Shown: positions 1-9,349, counted from the first letter of the stretch. The stretch: 64,000 nucleotides of DNA from Roseiarcus sp963820775 (GCA_963820775.1 CAWGBF010000015.1:806001-870000), one strand, 5' to 3'. Program-made: numbers and translations. Notes: generated from the sequence alone by a model not told the origin.

Positions 1-854
1 GATCCGAGAATCGCTCCGACGCTGATCGCGCTGAGCAGGATCCCGTAGTGCTCTGCGCCCTGGCCGGTTCGCCGGGCGATTAACGGCAACAGGCCCCAGT
101 ACGCGGCCGTGAACGGATAGATCGCTATCGTTCGCGCTAGCGTCGCCCACAACAGGCGGTTGTTCGCGGTGTGTCGAAGGCCGGTGCGCAGAGCGCTGCT
201 CAGTCTCTCGGCTGGCAGGGACGCCGGCGCCTGCCTGGTCGGCGCGCGCCACCAGGTGAGCGCGGCGATCACCGCGAGATTGGCGGCGACAAATATCCAG
301 ATCGGAGCGGCCGCCCCGTAGTTCACGATAATGAGGCCGCCGAGCGTGGGACCAATCGTTCGGCTGAGATTGTAGCCGACGCTGTGGCCAGCGATAGCCG
401 CCGGAATCAAGGGCTTCGGCACGAGCTTCGGAACAATCGACAACCACGCGGGAATGTTGAGGGACCAAGCCGCGCTGAGGACAAAGGTCGTCAGCAGCAA
501 CAGGACCGGCGAGGCGAAATCGAGCGCCACCACCGCGGCGAAAATCGCCATCAACGCCGCGATCGCATAGGAGACGGCGATGATCATCCGACGCGGATCG
601 ACGATATCGGCGATGGCGCCTGCGGGAAGAGTGAACAGGAACATTGGCAGCGTCGTCGCCGTGTGCAGCAGCGAAACGTCGAACGGATTGAGGTCGAACG
701 TCGTCATCAGCCAGCCCGACGCCGTGTCGTACATCGCGATGCCGATCAGCGCGCACGTACTCGCCGTCCAGACGATTGCGAACGCCGGGTGGGCAAAAGC
801 GCCAAGCATTGGCGAGGGCCCGGGGCGGGGCTCCTGACTGAAGCGCAAGTTCAT
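1..854 (-). CDS. MFS exporter of the EntS-like (MFS_3) family, partial at the window edge
   Basis: The minus strand is open from an ATG at 854 to the window edge, giving about 284 residues of a major facilitator protein. Seen: alternating hydrophobic helices, the GWLMTTF segment near residue 50, and a TLPAGAIADIVDPRR loop between helices 2 and 3, which is the MFS loop 2-3 signature. It aligns by eye along its whole length with the complete protein at 1309-2988 (matching segments TTLPMFL, IPAWL, NLSRTIGP, ALRTGLR, AYWGLLPL). Family knowledge: these proteins (PF05977, enterobactin-exporter-like) use the proton gradient to export small molecules. The C-terminal half lies outside the window and the substrate is unknown. 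It is transcribed away from its paralogue. Confidence 0.85.
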   Translation of the reverse strand, partial: MNLRFSQEPRPGPSPMLGAFAHPAFAIVWTASTCALIGIAMYDTASGWLMTTFDLNPFDVSLLHTATTLPMFLFTLPAGAIADIVDPRRMIIAVSYAIAALMAIFAAVVALDFASPVLLLLTTFVLSAAWSLNIPAWLSIVPKLVPKPLIPAAIAGHSVGYNLSRTIGPTLGGLIIVNYGAAAPIWIFVAANLAVIAALTWWRAPTRQAPASLPAERLSSALRTGLRHTANNRLLWATLARTIAIYPFTAAYWGLLPLIARRTGQGAEHYGILLSAISVGAILG

Positions 855-1308
855 CCTCAATTCGCTCCTCGCCGGACCCGCTCGCCTGGTGGGAAACGAG
901 CGTGCAGCGCTCGGCCTCGGCGAGCAGGTCCCACGTCACTCAGCCGACCGCCCACTCGCGAAGGCCGCTGCAGCCGAACGCGCTGACCGCTCCAGTTAAG
1001 GATCGGACGTAAACCCGGCGTGACTTCGCCGCGCCAGTGGATCTGCTCGAAGCATAGTCACATAGCGGTCAATTCGAAAGTTTTCCGCGGCGCGCGGCTC
1101 TTTGTGCGCGGTCTGTGGCCGAGCCCGATCTTGAATGGGGCCGCATCCGTTCGACTTTCGCGGCAGCCCAATTTTTGGGCAGCCACCTCCATCATGCAGG
1201 CCTGCTTTTCGCACTGCGGCGCCTTGAAACTTTGCGCGCTGTTCGCCATTTGATCTGAGGATTCGGCAGCTGTCGGCCGTCCGATTTCTCGCTCTTCCAA
1301 CGGGGATT
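855..1308. other. Intergenic region between divergent MFS genes
   Basis: This 454-base gap should carry the promoters of both divergent exporters. I saw no convincing short gene, RNA gene, terminator or repeated operator. The reading frames here lack start signals and recognisable proteins. Confidence 0.5.
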
Positions 1309-2988
1309 TTGTTGTCCAGCGAGTCCTCCGCCCAGTCGGGCGCGCCTGCAGCCGGGGATTGGGGCGTTTTCGGCAATCTGGCGTTCACGGTCATGCTCAT
1401 CGCGAGCTCGGCGTCGAACGTCGGATTTGCGATGTTCGACACCTCGTCGAACTGGCTGATGACCAGCCTCAATCCCGATCCAATGATGGTGTCGGCGGTT
1501 CAGGTCGCCACCACGCTGCCGATGTTTCTCCTCACCCTGCCCGCCGGCGCGCTGACCGACATCATCGACGCGCGCAGAATGCTGATTGGCGCGCAGATTG
1601 CGGTGACCGCAATATCGATTGTCTTCGCAGCGCTGGTCACAATGCATTGGGCGACGCCGGCTGTGTTGCTGGCGACGGCATTTTGTCTCGGCGGCAGCGG
1701 CGCGCTCGCTGCGCCCGCATGGCTCGTCATCACGCCGATGCTGGTGCCGAAGCACGATTTCGATAGCGCCATCGCGATCAACAACGCGAGCTACAACGTC
1801 AGTCGCGCCCTGGCCCCGGCGCTTGCCGGGTTGGCGATAGCGACCTTCAGCATAGCCTTGCCGTTCTGGTGCTTTTGCGCCGGCAATATCGCCGTCCTCG
1901 GCGCGCTGATGTGGTGGCGCGCGCCGCGCCGCACGAGGGAGACTCTTCCCGCGGAGCGCCTTGTGAGCGCTCTGCGCACCGGCCTGCGCTACGCCAGAAA
2001 CAATCGCGATATCAACTCCACTCTCATCCGCGCTGTCGCCTTTTTCCCCTTCGCAAGCGCGTATTGGGCGCTTCTGCCTCTGGTCGCGCGTACGCAGATG
2101 CACAACGGGCCCGAAGTCTACGGCGTCCTGCTCGGCATGATCGGCGTGGGCTCGCTTTTTGGATCGTTCGCGCTCAAAAGTCTCAAGGCGCGCCTCGGTC
2201 CAGACCGCCTGGCGACGCTTGGCACACTTGGCACCATAGTCGCTCTCGGGCTGTATGGCGCTGCGCGCGAGCCGGTCATCGCGGCGCTCGCTAGCCTGAT
2301 TGCGGGCGCGTCGTGGATCACAATGATGACAACGCTGTTCGTCTCAGCGCAGGTGGCCTTGCCGGAGTGGGTGCGCGGACGGGGCCTGGCGATTTTTCTG
2401 ACGGCGTTTTTCGGCGCGATGACGCTCGGCAGCGCGGTTTGGGGCAAGGTCGCGAGCCTCGAGGGCGTGCCGACCGCCCTTTTCCTCGCCGCCGGTGGCG
2501 CGGCCATCGGGATGGCCTTGACCGCACGGTGGAGGCTGCAAACCGCCGCCGCTCTCGATCTTACGCCCTCGATGCATTGGCGGACGCCCGTGTTCGTGCA
2601 TCCGATCGAGGACGATCAGGGGCCGATTCTGGTGACTGTCGAATACGTGATCGACCCAAAGGATACTAAGCCCTTCCTCGCGTTGATCCATGAAATCGGC
2701 CTCGAGCGAAAGCGCGACGGCGCTTATGCGTGGGGCGTTTTCGAGGACACGCAGGTCAGCGGCCGGATTGTCGAGACCTTTCTCATCCAGTCGCTGCTCG
2801 AACTCAGACATTTGCGTACGCGGGTGACGATGGCTGACCGCATGATTGAGGAGCAAGCGCGCGCGTTTGTGAAGCAGCCGGTGAAGGTGACTTTTCTTGT
2901 CGCGCCGAAGCGCCACCGTCAGAAGAGGCGGAAAGGGTCGAAGCGGGTCGCGCCACAGCCGGCCCGCGAACCGGCCCCGGTCGAGTAG
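1309..2988 (+). CDS. MFS exporter of the EntS-like (MFS_3) family
   Basis: A 559-residue major facilitator protein with about twelve hydrophobic segments over residues 20-420, then a soluble tail of about 130 residues. The loop 2-3 signature TLPAGALTDIIDARR is present. Length, helix pattern and the tail (with VTVEYVID and the basic end KRHRQKRRKGSKR) match the PF05977 transmembrane secretion effector family, distantly related to EntS. The start is TTG at 1309, or possibly the TTG at 1312, with GGGGA just upstream; no ATG fits before helix 1. It is divergent from the paralogue at 1-854 across a 454-base gap. Role inferred: export of a small metabolite or siderophore-like compound; substrate not determinable here. 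Confidence 0.85.
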   Translation: MLSSESSAQSGAPAAGDWGVFGNLAFTVMLIASSASNVGFAMFDTSSNWLMTSLNPDPMMVSAVQVATTLPMFLLTLPAGALTDIIDARRMLIGAQIAVTAISIVFAALVTMHWATPAVLLATAFCLGGSGALAAPAWLVITPMLVPKHDFDSAIAINNASYNVSRALAPALAGLAIATFSIALPFWCFCAGNIAVLGALMWWRAPRRTRETLPAERLVSALRTGLRYARNNRDINSTLIRAVAFFPFASAYWALLPLVARTQMHNGPEVYGVLLGMIGVGSLFGSFALKSLKARLGPDRLATLGTLGTIVALGLYGAAREPVIAALASLIAGASWITMMTTLFVSAQVALPEWVRGRGLAIFLTAFFGAMTLGSAVWGKVASLEGVPTALFLAAGGAAIGMALTARWRLQTAAALDLTPSMHWRTPVFVHPIEDDQGPILVTVEYVIDPKDTKPFLALIHEIGLERKRDGAYAWGVFEDTQVSGRIVETFLIQSLLELRHLRTRVTMADRMIEEQARAFVKQPVKVTFLVAPKRHRQKRRKGSKRVAPQPAREPAPVE

Positions 2989-3007
2989 GGGCGTCGACGG
3001 GCCCGGG

Positions 3008-3853
3008 TCAATCGGGCGCAATCGCGTTCCGTCGAGCCGCACGCTCCGACTCGACAATCGGCTTCGCCATCACGCGAAGAACCTCATCCTCAGTCGCGAC
3101 GCGGCGAAAGCGGCCGAGCGCGCCGACGCGCTCGAACGCTTCGTGCAAATAGGAGCCTGCGGGCGGGCAAGTCCAAAAGTCATAGCCGCTCCAAACGATC
3201 GCCTCGCTCCAGAGGTGCACGAAGCTTGCGCCGCGCGATGCGTTTGCGACCCACTCACGGTAGCTAGGCAGGAACAGCTTCCAGAATTGCTCGGGCTCGA
3301 TCGGATAGCAGACACCTGAATCGAGCGCGTATTGGGTCAGGTTGTGCCTGGCGAGGACGGGCGTCAGCAGGAACGGGCCGATCGCGCCCCATTTCTGGTC
3401 AACATCAACCGCCGCTTCCGCGGTCGCTTCGAGCTCCGCCAGCGCCGGGTGCGTCGGCGGAAGCCTCAGCACCGCATTGTTGACGAGGCTCGTTCCGACA
3501 GCGTCAGCCTGCCGACAAAACACAAAGCCGTCGTTCTCGAAAGCCGGCTTGCTCAAGCAAATCATGTCGGTATCGACCCAGCAACAGCCGGTCTCCCGCA
3601 TCATCCGGTAGCGAAACAGATCTGCGAAGGTGGCGATCGAGGGTTTGCCGTTGGCGATGAATCTGCTGAGGAGCGTCTCGTCGGGAACGATCGCCCTCGC
3701 GTCCGCAAGCCACACTCCGGGAGGCAATTCGAGGCGGCGATCGTAGCTGAAGACGCGCAAGTTCGCGCCTGCCCGAGGAAAGGAGGCGAGGCACGCGTAC
3801 GCGAACGGGTTGAGGGCCCCATGCCAGAAAGAGCCGAACTCCCAGTCGCTCAC
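3008..3853 (-). CDS. DXD-motif glycosyltransferase (GT32-like)
   Basis: A 281-residue soluble protein. The core YRMMRETGCCWVDTDMICL near residues 80-100 contains a DTD form of the DXD motif that binds nucleotide-sugar through a metal ion. The preceding FADLFRYRMM segment and the later WGAIGPFLLTPVL and FVHLWSEAI segments fit the GT32 / alpha-1,4-glycosyltransferase fold. Its ATG overlaps the stop of the upstream methyltransferase by 4 bases, so the two are translationally coupled and probably act on the same glycan. Donor and acceptor sugars cannot be told from sequence. Confidence 0.75.
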   Translation of the reverse strand: MSDWEFGSFWHGALNPFAYACLASFPRAGANLRVFSYDRRLELPPGVWLADARAIVPDETLLSRFIANGKPSIATFADLFRYRMMRETGCCWVDTDMICLSKPAFENDGFVFCRQADAVGTSLVNNAVLRLPPTHPALAELEATAEAAVDVDQKWGAIGPFLLTPVLARHNLTQYALDSGVCYPIEPEQFWKLFLPSYREWVANASRGASFVHLWSEAIVWSGYDFWTCPPAGSYLHEAFERVGALGRFRRVATEDEVLRVMAKPIVESERAARRNAIAPD

Positions 3854-4575
3854 TCTATCCTCGCCAGCACGTTGCGGCCGGCCTCCTCCCAGTCGCCGAA
3901 GAACGTCTCAGTCGTCAAATCACCTCGCGAGACGAATTCGCAATAAACATCGAAGATCCAGCTCGCATGGATGTCGTCCAAGAGGACATGCCGGCCGCGT
4001 TGTCCGCTGGCGATGCGAATGCAATTGGCCATGTCGGAGCGCGACACTTCGTCGGTGTGGCCGCCGTCGACATGAAAAATGTCGAGCGCAAGCTCGGCGC
4101 GGCGGCCGACGAGCCAGGGGAGGACTTCGCGTGAATCGCCGGTGAACAAGTGCACGCGCCCCGGAAACTCCCCTTTGAGGAAATCGACGCATGCGGCCGT
4201 GTAGGCGTGCGACATGATGTCGACGCCGTAATATTCGAGCCGCGGATTCGATGACAGCGCCAGCAGTGCGCTGTGGCCTGCGTTAACGCCGACTTCGAGT
4301 AGCCGCTCTTTGAACCGCACCGCGCGCCATACGTTGCGGCGAGCCGGGGCGAGTTCCCTGTCCGGAGACTGGTCCGCATAGCGATCCGTATTGTCGGCGT
4401 AGAAGATATTGCCTTCCAGGGGTTCGCCGGCCTGCTGGACGAGTTCAGCGATGCGCTTGAGGCGGACGCGGAACGGTTCAGCGAAGGCCTCCTCAAGGGT
4501 GTCGCGCTGTATTGAATAATCAGGAATTTCCGTTGGAGGAATGGGCTTCCCCGGAAGAAGCCTGCGGCCGTTCAT
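3850..4575 (-). CDS. Class I SAM-dependent methyltransferase
   Basis: About 241 residues from the ATG at 4575, which has an AGGGAC-like ribosome site; the longer frame starting at 4779 adds an unlikely low-complexity leader. Motif I is LLEVGVNAGHSALLAL (SAM binding), followed by YYGVDIMSH (acidic loop) and IFHVDGGHTDE, typical of the Methyltransf_24-type fold. A late segment, HVLLDDIHASWIFDVY, also fits that family. It is coupled by a 4-base overlap to the downstream glycosyltransferase, suggesting modification of a surface or secreted sugar. The exact substrate is unknown. Confidence 0.75.
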   Translation of the reverse strand: MNGRRLLPGKPIPPTEIPDYSIQRDTLEEAFAEPFRVRLKRIAELVQQAGEPLEGNIFYADNTDRYADQSPDRELAPARRNVWRAVRFKERLLEVGVNAGHSALLALSSNPRLEYYGVDIMSHAYTAACVDFLKGEFPGRVHLFTGDSREVLPWLVGRRAELALDIFHVDGGHTDEVSRSDMANCIRIASGQRGRHVLLDDIHASWIFDVYCEFVSRGDLTTETFFGDWEEAGRNVLARIE

Positions 4576-4834
4576 GGTTGCGAAGTCCCTTTTCTCGCCG
4601 ACGGCGGCGATCATCCCGCGCCGGTCGCCGGCTATGGCACGGTTTTGCCGGTGAATGGAACGGCGATCGCCGCTCTTGCGGGTCGCTGAACCGCCGCCAG
4701 AGCCCGTCCTCTTGACTCTCGACCTCAGCAATCCGTATTCGGCATTTGTTTTGCATTCCTCCAAGATAATTGGGTGCATGCGCTCGGCTCGTAGGCCGTT
4801 GGGCGCGTTTTCGAGCGAGCGGAGCAGCTTTAGG

Positions 4835-5389
4835 ATGCGGGGACCCTTTCGGATCGAGGGCTATGCGATTGCCTCAGCCGACGGCATGATTGCGGACGCT
4901 ACCGGATTTATGCCCGACTCGCTTAAATTTGAGGCCGATCAGCGCTTTTTTCTCGAGGCGCTCGATCGTGTGACGATGCTTGCCCACGGGCGCCTTTCGC
5001 ACGAGCGCCAGCCCGACTCTCACACTCGCCGGCGCCTGATCCTAACGCGGCGAGCCGCCGACCTTGCGCCCGACCCTGAGTGTCCGAACACCTGGCTCTG
5101 GAACCCAGCCGGCGCGACATTGGAAGAGGCGTGCGCGGCGGTCGGCTGTGACGGCGGCACGATGGCGATCGCTGGTGGGACAGACGTTTTCAGCCTTTTT
5201 CTGAAGATCGGCTACGATGTCTTCTATCTCGCGCGCGCTCCGGAAGTGCGCTTGCCTGGCGGTATTCCCGTCTTCTGCCAGGGTCGGTTTGGCCAGTCGC
5301 CTGAGGACGTTCTCCGCGAGGCCGGGTTGAAGCCGGTCGAAAGTCAGTGGCTTGACGACGACGTATCGCTCATCAAATGGACCGCCTAG
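4835..5389 (+). CDS. Dihydrofolate reductase / RibD C-terminal-like protein
   Basis: Read from ATG 4835, with GGAG about ten bases upstream, giving 184 residues; the frame runs back to 4655 but that part overlaps the divergent methyltransferase and has no homology-like character. Seen: an opening strand followed by IASADGMIADATG (the DHFR/RibD substrate loop), LAHGRLSHE, TMAIAGGTDVFSLFL (the nucleotide-binding GG loop), and a C-terminal FYLARAPEVRLPGGIPVF strand pair. This matches the RibD_C / DHFR fold, usually an NADPH-dependent reductase. Whether it acts on pterins, pyrimidines or something else is not shown; it is not next to riboflavin genes. Confidence 0.7.
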   Translation: MRGPFRIEGYAIASADGMIADATGFMPDSLKFEADQRFFLEALDRVTMLAHGRLSHERQPDSHTRRRLILTRRAADLAPDPECPNTWLWNPAGATLEEACAAVGCDGGTMAIAGGTDVFSLFLKIGYDVFYLARAPEVRLPGGIPVFCQGRFGQSPEDVLREAGLKPVESQWLDDDVSLIKWTA

Positions 5390-5408
5390 CTCCGACGCCG
5401 CGACGCCG

Positions 5409-5707
5409 TTACTGCCGCAAGTTGAGAATATAGGCGATCAGGTTTTTTCGGTCTTCCCGCTGAGGATCAGGTTCGGCATCGAAGCGTGCGACGTCTGCAG
5501 GAACACCGCCAAGGACGCTTGAGTCGTCGAGGGCATCGCCGCAATCTCCGTGAATTCAGGCGCAGCGCCATGAGGGCGGTGACACTTGACGCAGTTCGCG
5601 TCGGCCAGACGCTGTCCAGCGGCCGGATCGCCGAGTTGTTGGGCAAGAGCGGACGCGAAGATCGCGAAAAGGAGCAGCGTGCTCCATGCGATCGAACGAA
5701 CGGACAT
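5409..5707 (-). CDS. Small periplasmic c-type cytochrome, frameshifted near its C-terminus
   Basis: Starts at ATG 5707 with AGGGAG upstream. A signal peptide ends near ALA-QQ (residue 22) and one heme c site, CVKCH, lies at about residue 39. The frame as given ends at 5438 after MPNLILSG. In another frame the sequence continues EDRKNLIAYILNLRQ and stops at 5409, the usual class I cytochrome c ending. Adding one G to the GGG run (complement of 5456-5458) restores one 98-residue protein. The Met of MPN is the likely axial ligand. It is divergent from the ABC exporter. Role inferred: electron carrier. Confidence 0.75.
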
Positions 5708-5847
5708 GGGTCGCTCCCTTCAACTCGCCAATATTTACAGCTACGCCGCCCGGCCTGGGAAGTCGATGATGCTGGCCCGATCCGCCGGCGCTGCGCCGCC
5801 CTGCCCAAAATATGGCTTTTCGCCGCAATGCGTCTATGGGTGAGCGG

Positions 5848-7647
5848 ATGACGACTAAGCCGGCAAACCGCGCAGCGTCCATGGCGGCGTTGCTTCCGCT
5901 TGTCCGCTATGGCCGGCGCTATCTCGGCCGCGCGACCGCGGCGCTGGCGGCGCTGACAATCTCCTCCGCCGCGACGCTCGCCGTCCCGTTCGCGCTGCGT
6001 TCGATGATCGATTTTGGCTTCTCGAAAGAGAGCGGCGGCGCGATCAACGTCTATTTTCTTGCCATGGGCGCCCTGGTGGTCGTCATCGCCCTGGCCGCAG
6101 CCACCCGGTACTATCTGGTGACAACGCTGGGCGAGCGCGTGGTCGCCGATTTGCGACGCGATGTGTTCGCGCATTTGTCGCGTCTCGACGCCTCGTTCTA
6201 CGACAGCGCGCGAACGGGCGAATTGGTGTCGCGTCTCACCGCCGATACGACGCAGATCAAGGCGGCTTTCGGCGCGTCCGCCTCGATCGCCTTGCGCAAT
6301 CTGTTCATGTTCATCGGCGCCACCGCGCTGATGGTCTACACGAGCCCCAAACTGTCGGCTTTGGTGCTTGTCGCCATTCCGGTCATCGCCGCTCCGCTGA
6401 TCGGATCCGGCCGCGTGGTGCGTCGCCGGTCACGGCGCGCTCAGGACACGCTCGCCGAAGCGACCGCGTTCGCCTCGGAGAGCCTTGGCGCGGCGCGAAC
6501 CATGCAGGCGTTTGGCGCCGAGGGCGCCAGTCAAGCGCGTTTCGCCGAAGAAATCGAGAGCGCCTATCGCGCGGCGCGCGACGCCGCCGCCACCCGTTCC
6601 CTCCTGATTGCGATCGCGGTTTCGCTCGCTTTCTGCAGCGTGGTGTTCGTGCTGTGGCTCGGCGCCCGCGATGTACTGGCGGGGCGCATGAGCGGCGGAC
6701 TGTTGTCGCAGTTCGTGCTTTTCGCCGTACTTGGCGCAACTTCGCTTGGCGAGTTGTCGCAGGTGTGGAACGAAGTCTCGGCCGCCGCCGGTTCGGCGGG
6801 GCGGATCGCCGAGCTTCTGGCCGTCCAGCCGCGCATCGTTGCGCCGGCAAAGCCGGCGCTCATGCCTTTGCCGCCGCGCGGCGCGATCGAATTCAGGCGT
6901 GTTGCTTTCTCGTATCCGAGCGCGCCCGAAATTCTTGTCCTGGAAGACCTGAATTTCGCGATCGCGCCGGGCGAACGGGTGGCGATCGTCGGCCCCTCCG
7001 GGGCCGGGAAATCGACCATATTCCAACTCATCATGCGCTTTTATGATTCTGTTGAGGGCCAGATCCTTGTCGATGGCGTCGACGTCAAGACGGTCGATCC
7101 GAAGGATCTGCGCGAGCGCATCGCGCCTGTCCCGCAGGAGGCCGCGATCTTCGGCGCGACAGTGGCCGCAAACATCGCCTACGGACGCAGTAAAACAAGC
7201 GAGTTCGCCATCGAAGAGGCGGGGCGGCGGGCGGCGGCGGACGGGTTTGTGCGTGAACTCGGCAGCGGCTACGCGACCAAGCTCGGCGAGCGTGGCGTGA
7301 CGCTGTCGGGAGGGCAGAGACAAAGGCTCGCAATCGCGCGGGCGATCCTCAAAGATTCGCCAATCCTGCTGCTCGACGAAGCGACCTCGGCCCTCGACGC
7401 GGAAAATGAGGCGCTGGTGCAGAGCGCGCTCGACGATGTGATGACCGGCCGCACGACCCTGGTCATCGCGCATCGGCTTGCGACGGTGCTGAAGGCCGAC
7501 CGAATTATGGTAATGGAGGCGGGTCGCATTGTCGAGGAGGGCGATCACGCTTCGCTGGTCGCGCGTAACGGCGTCTACGCGCGTCTGGCCCGGCTGCAAT
7601 TCCAATCCGGCGCGGCCGCGCTCAGCGAGGCGAATGCGGCGAGCTAG
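5848..7647 (+). CDS. ABC exporter with fused membrane and ATPase domains (MsbA/ATM1 type)
   Basis: About 599 residues from ATG 5848 (a GGGTGAG stretch precedes it; the frame also allows ATG 5812). An N-terminal six-helix ABC transmembrane domain occupies about residues 20-310. The ATPase domain follows, with Walker A GPSGAGKST, signature LSGGQRQRLAIARAIL, Walker B ILLLDEATSALD and the switch HRL. This is the homodimeric type IV exporter architecture used for lipids, peptides or drugs. It lies upstream of the cytochrome-oxidase-type genes but has no sequence tie to cytochrome assembly (not CydDC-like in pairing). Substrate unknown. Confidence 0.85.
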   Translation: MTTKPANRAASMAALLPLVRYGRRYLGRATAALAALTISSAATLAVPFALRSMIDFGFSKESGGAINVYFLAMGALVVVIALAAATRYYLVTTLGERVVADLRRDVFAHLSRLDASFYDSARTGELVSRLTADTTQIKAAFGASASIALRNLFMFIGATALMVYTSPKLSALVLVAIPVIAAPLIGSGRVVRRRSRRAQDTLAEATAFASESLGAARTMQAFGAEGASQARFAEEIESAYRAARDAAATRSLLIAIAVSLAFCSVVFVLWLGARDVLAGRMSGGLLSQFVLFAVLGATSLGELSQVWNEVSAAAGSAGRIAELLAVQPRIVAPAKPALMPLPPRGAIEFRRVAFSYPSAPEILVLEDLNFAIAPGERVAIVGPSGAGKSTIFQLIMRFYDSVEGQILVDGVDVKTVDPKDLRERIAPVPQEAAIFGATVAANIAYGRSKTSEFAIEEAGRRAAADGFVRELGSGYATKLGERGVTLSGGQRQRLAIARAILKDSPILLLDEATSALDAENEALVQSALDDVMTGRTTLVIAHRLATVLKADRIMVMEAGRIVEEGDHASLVARNGVYARLARLQFQSGAAALSEANAAS

Positions 7648-7743
7648 GCGCGGCCTCACTTTTGCGGTCGACGGCCATTGCAATTATGGTAGAGGTCGGC
7701 GCCCGCGCGGCGGCGCCGCGATGGCGTTCTAAGGCGCCACGAC

Positions 7744-8721
7744 GTGGCGCGCTACCTTGGGCGAAGCAGAGTGACAGTTCGATCGACAACAGTTGCGGGT
7801 GAGCGCCGCGTCCTTAAGCCGACTCCTGCGCGGCCGTGGGACGGCGTTGTTGATCATCTTGTTCTGCTCAAGCCGCGGGTCATGTCGCTCGTTGTCTTCA
7901 CCGGCGCAGTCGGCTTCGCCCTTGCGCCGGCGCCGATCGATTGGATGAGGCTGCTCGCCACGCTCTCGGCGATGGCCGGCGGGGCAGGGGCCTGCGGCGC
8001 GCTCAACATGTGGTGGGACGCCGACATTGACGCCAATATGGCGCGGACGGCGATGCGCCCAATCCCGCGCGGCGTGGTGCCTCCGCTGGAGGCGCTGGCG
8101 ATCGGGATTCTGCTCTCGATCGTGTCGGTTGCTGCGCTTGCGATCAAGGTCAACATGCTGGCGGCGGCGCTGCTGGCGCTGACCATCGCCATTTACGTTC
8201 CGCTCTACACGATGGTTTTGAAGCGTTCGACGCCGCTCAACATCGTCATCGGCGGCGCCGCGGGCGCGCTGCCGCCCGCGATCGGGTGGGCCGCCGCGGC
8301 GAATTGCGTCTCGGCAGGCGCGATCGCGATGTTCCTCATCACCTTCTTATGGACGCCGCCGCACTTCTGGGCGTTGGCTTTGTGCCGCAGCGGCGATTAC
8401 GAGCGGGTCGGCGTGCCGATGCTGCCCAACGTCGTGGGCCCGGTTAAGACCTGCCGGCAGATCGTGGCCTATTCAATTCTGCTCGTTCCAGCGTCGCTTG
8501 GGCCGATGCTGATCCCGGGCGTGGGCCTCCTCTACGGGGCTGTCGCCGTTGCGGCGGACGCGGGGTTCCTTTGGCGCGCGTTCGGCCTGTACCGCCTGCG
8601 CAACGGCGATGAATCGGCGCGGCGCAAAGCGGCCATGGGCTTGTTCGGCTTCTCAATTCTCTACTTGTTCGTCCTGTTCGCGGCGATGCTCGCCGAGGTC
8701 ATGCTGCGGGGACGCGTTTAA
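7744..8721 (+). CDS. ctaB: Heme O synthase (protoheme IX farnesyltransferase)
   Basis: A 325-residue UbiA-superfamily prenyltransferase. It converts heme b and farnesyl diphosphate to heme O in the inner membrane, the first step to heme A. Seen: the prenyl-diphosphate binding signature NMWWDADIDANMARTAMRP near residue 90, the LLKPRVMSLVVFTG opening, TFLWTPPHFWALAL near residue 200, and about nine hydrophobic helices. GTG at 7744 opens the frame; GTG 7771 is an alternative start. It heads a same-strand run with a small membrane protein, a DUF420 protein and a COX1-like protein, and heme A synthase lies 3 kb downstream on the other strand. Confidence 0.92.
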   Translation: MARYLGRSRVTVRSTTVAGERRVLKPTPARPWDGVVDHLVLLKPRVMSLVVFTGAVGFALAPAPIDWMRLLATLSAMAGGAGACGALNMWWDADIDANMARTAMRPIPRGVVPPLEALAIGILLSIVSVAALAIKVNMLAAALLALTIAIYVPLYTMVLKRSTPLNIVIGGAAGALPPAIGWAAAANCVSAGAIAMFLITFLWTPPHFWALALCRSGDYERVGVPMLPNVVGPVKTCRQIVAYSILLVPASLGPMLIPGVGLLYGAVAVAADAGFLWRAFGLYRLRNGDESARRKAAMGLFGFSILYLFVLFAAMLAEVMLRGRV

Positions 8722-8790
8722 ACCTGGCGGCTCAAATGCGGCTGTCGCCGGAGTGCCAAGCCGGAACTAGAGCGGCCCAACGAAGTCAAC

Positions 8791-8907
8791 ATGGCAAACC
8801 TTGACCCAAATGTTAAGCGGCGTAACTGGATCGTGCTGATCGTCCTCGTCGCTGTGGCGGTCGCGATGTATGTCAGCTTCGTGCTCAAGACGACGAGCCA
8901 GGGTTGA
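8791..8907 (+). CDS. 38-residue single-helix membrane protein in the oxidase cluster
   Basis: ATG 8791 to TGA 8907 encodes a short polar N-terminus (MANLDPNVKRRN), one hydrophobic helix of about 20 residues, and a short C-terminus. It sits 69 bases after ctaB and 7 bases before the DUF420 gene in the same direction. Small one-helix proteins (CoxF-like) are common between ctaB and ctaG or ctaE in related genomes. Inferred role: assembly factor or tiny subunit. The context and charged-then-hydrophobic pattern support a real gene; no family assignment is certain at this size. Confidence 0.6.
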   Translation: MANLDPNVKRRNWIVLIVLVAVAVAMYVSFVLKTTSQG

Positions 8908-8914
8908 CGCCGCG

Positions 8915-9349
8915 ATGAATGTCATTCGTGAGTTGCCGCACGTGCTGGCCGTCATCAATGCGGCGACCATCGTCGTTCTTCTGCGCGCCTACAGCCGCAT
9001 CCGCGCGCGCGATCGCGAGGGGCACCGGCGCACGATGTTCGTCGCTATCGGGCTCGGCGTCGCGTTTCTCGCGGTCTATCTCGTGTATCACGCGTTCGCG
9101 GGTCTAGCGAAATTCGGCGGGTATGGCGCGATCCGGCCGATCTATTTCACGTTGCTCGCGATTCACGTTTTTATGGCCTTCGTTGTCGCGGTCCTCGTGC
9201 CGGCGACCTTCTACAACGCGCTCAGACAAAGGTTCGCGACGCATAAGCGGCTGGCGCGTTTCACCTTCCCGGCGTGGCTCTTTGTCGCAGTCTCTGGCCT
9301 CGTCGTCTACGTTATGGCGATCCACCTCTATCCGATGGCGGCGAGTTGA
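8915..9349 (+). CDS. DUF420 membrane protein (CtaM-like)
   Basis: A 144-residue protein starting at ATG 8915, with four hydrophobic helices and conserved histidines in YLVYHAFAG, LLAIHVFMA and VMAIHLYP, plus TFYNALRQRFATHKRLARFTFP. This matches DUF420. In Staphylococcus the DUF420 protein CtaM is needed for an aa3-type heme-copper oxidase, probably through heme handling. Here it lies between ctaB and a COX1-like gene, consistent with the same job. The longer frame from 8870 overlaps the upstream small gene and is less likely. Confidence 0.8.
   Translation: MNVIRELPHVLAVINAATIVVLLRAYSRIRARDREGHRRTMFVAIGLGVAFLAVYLVYHAFAGLAKFGGYGAIRPIYFTLLAIHVFMAFVVAVLVPATFYNALRQRFATHKRLARFTFPAWLFVAVSGLVVYVMAIHLYPMAAS

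Noticed and set aside
171..986. Long plus-strand frame of 271 codons, with smaller frames around it
   Set aside because: Arg/Gly/Asp-rich text without protein-like pattern; it is the antisense of the MFS exporter read on the minus strand.
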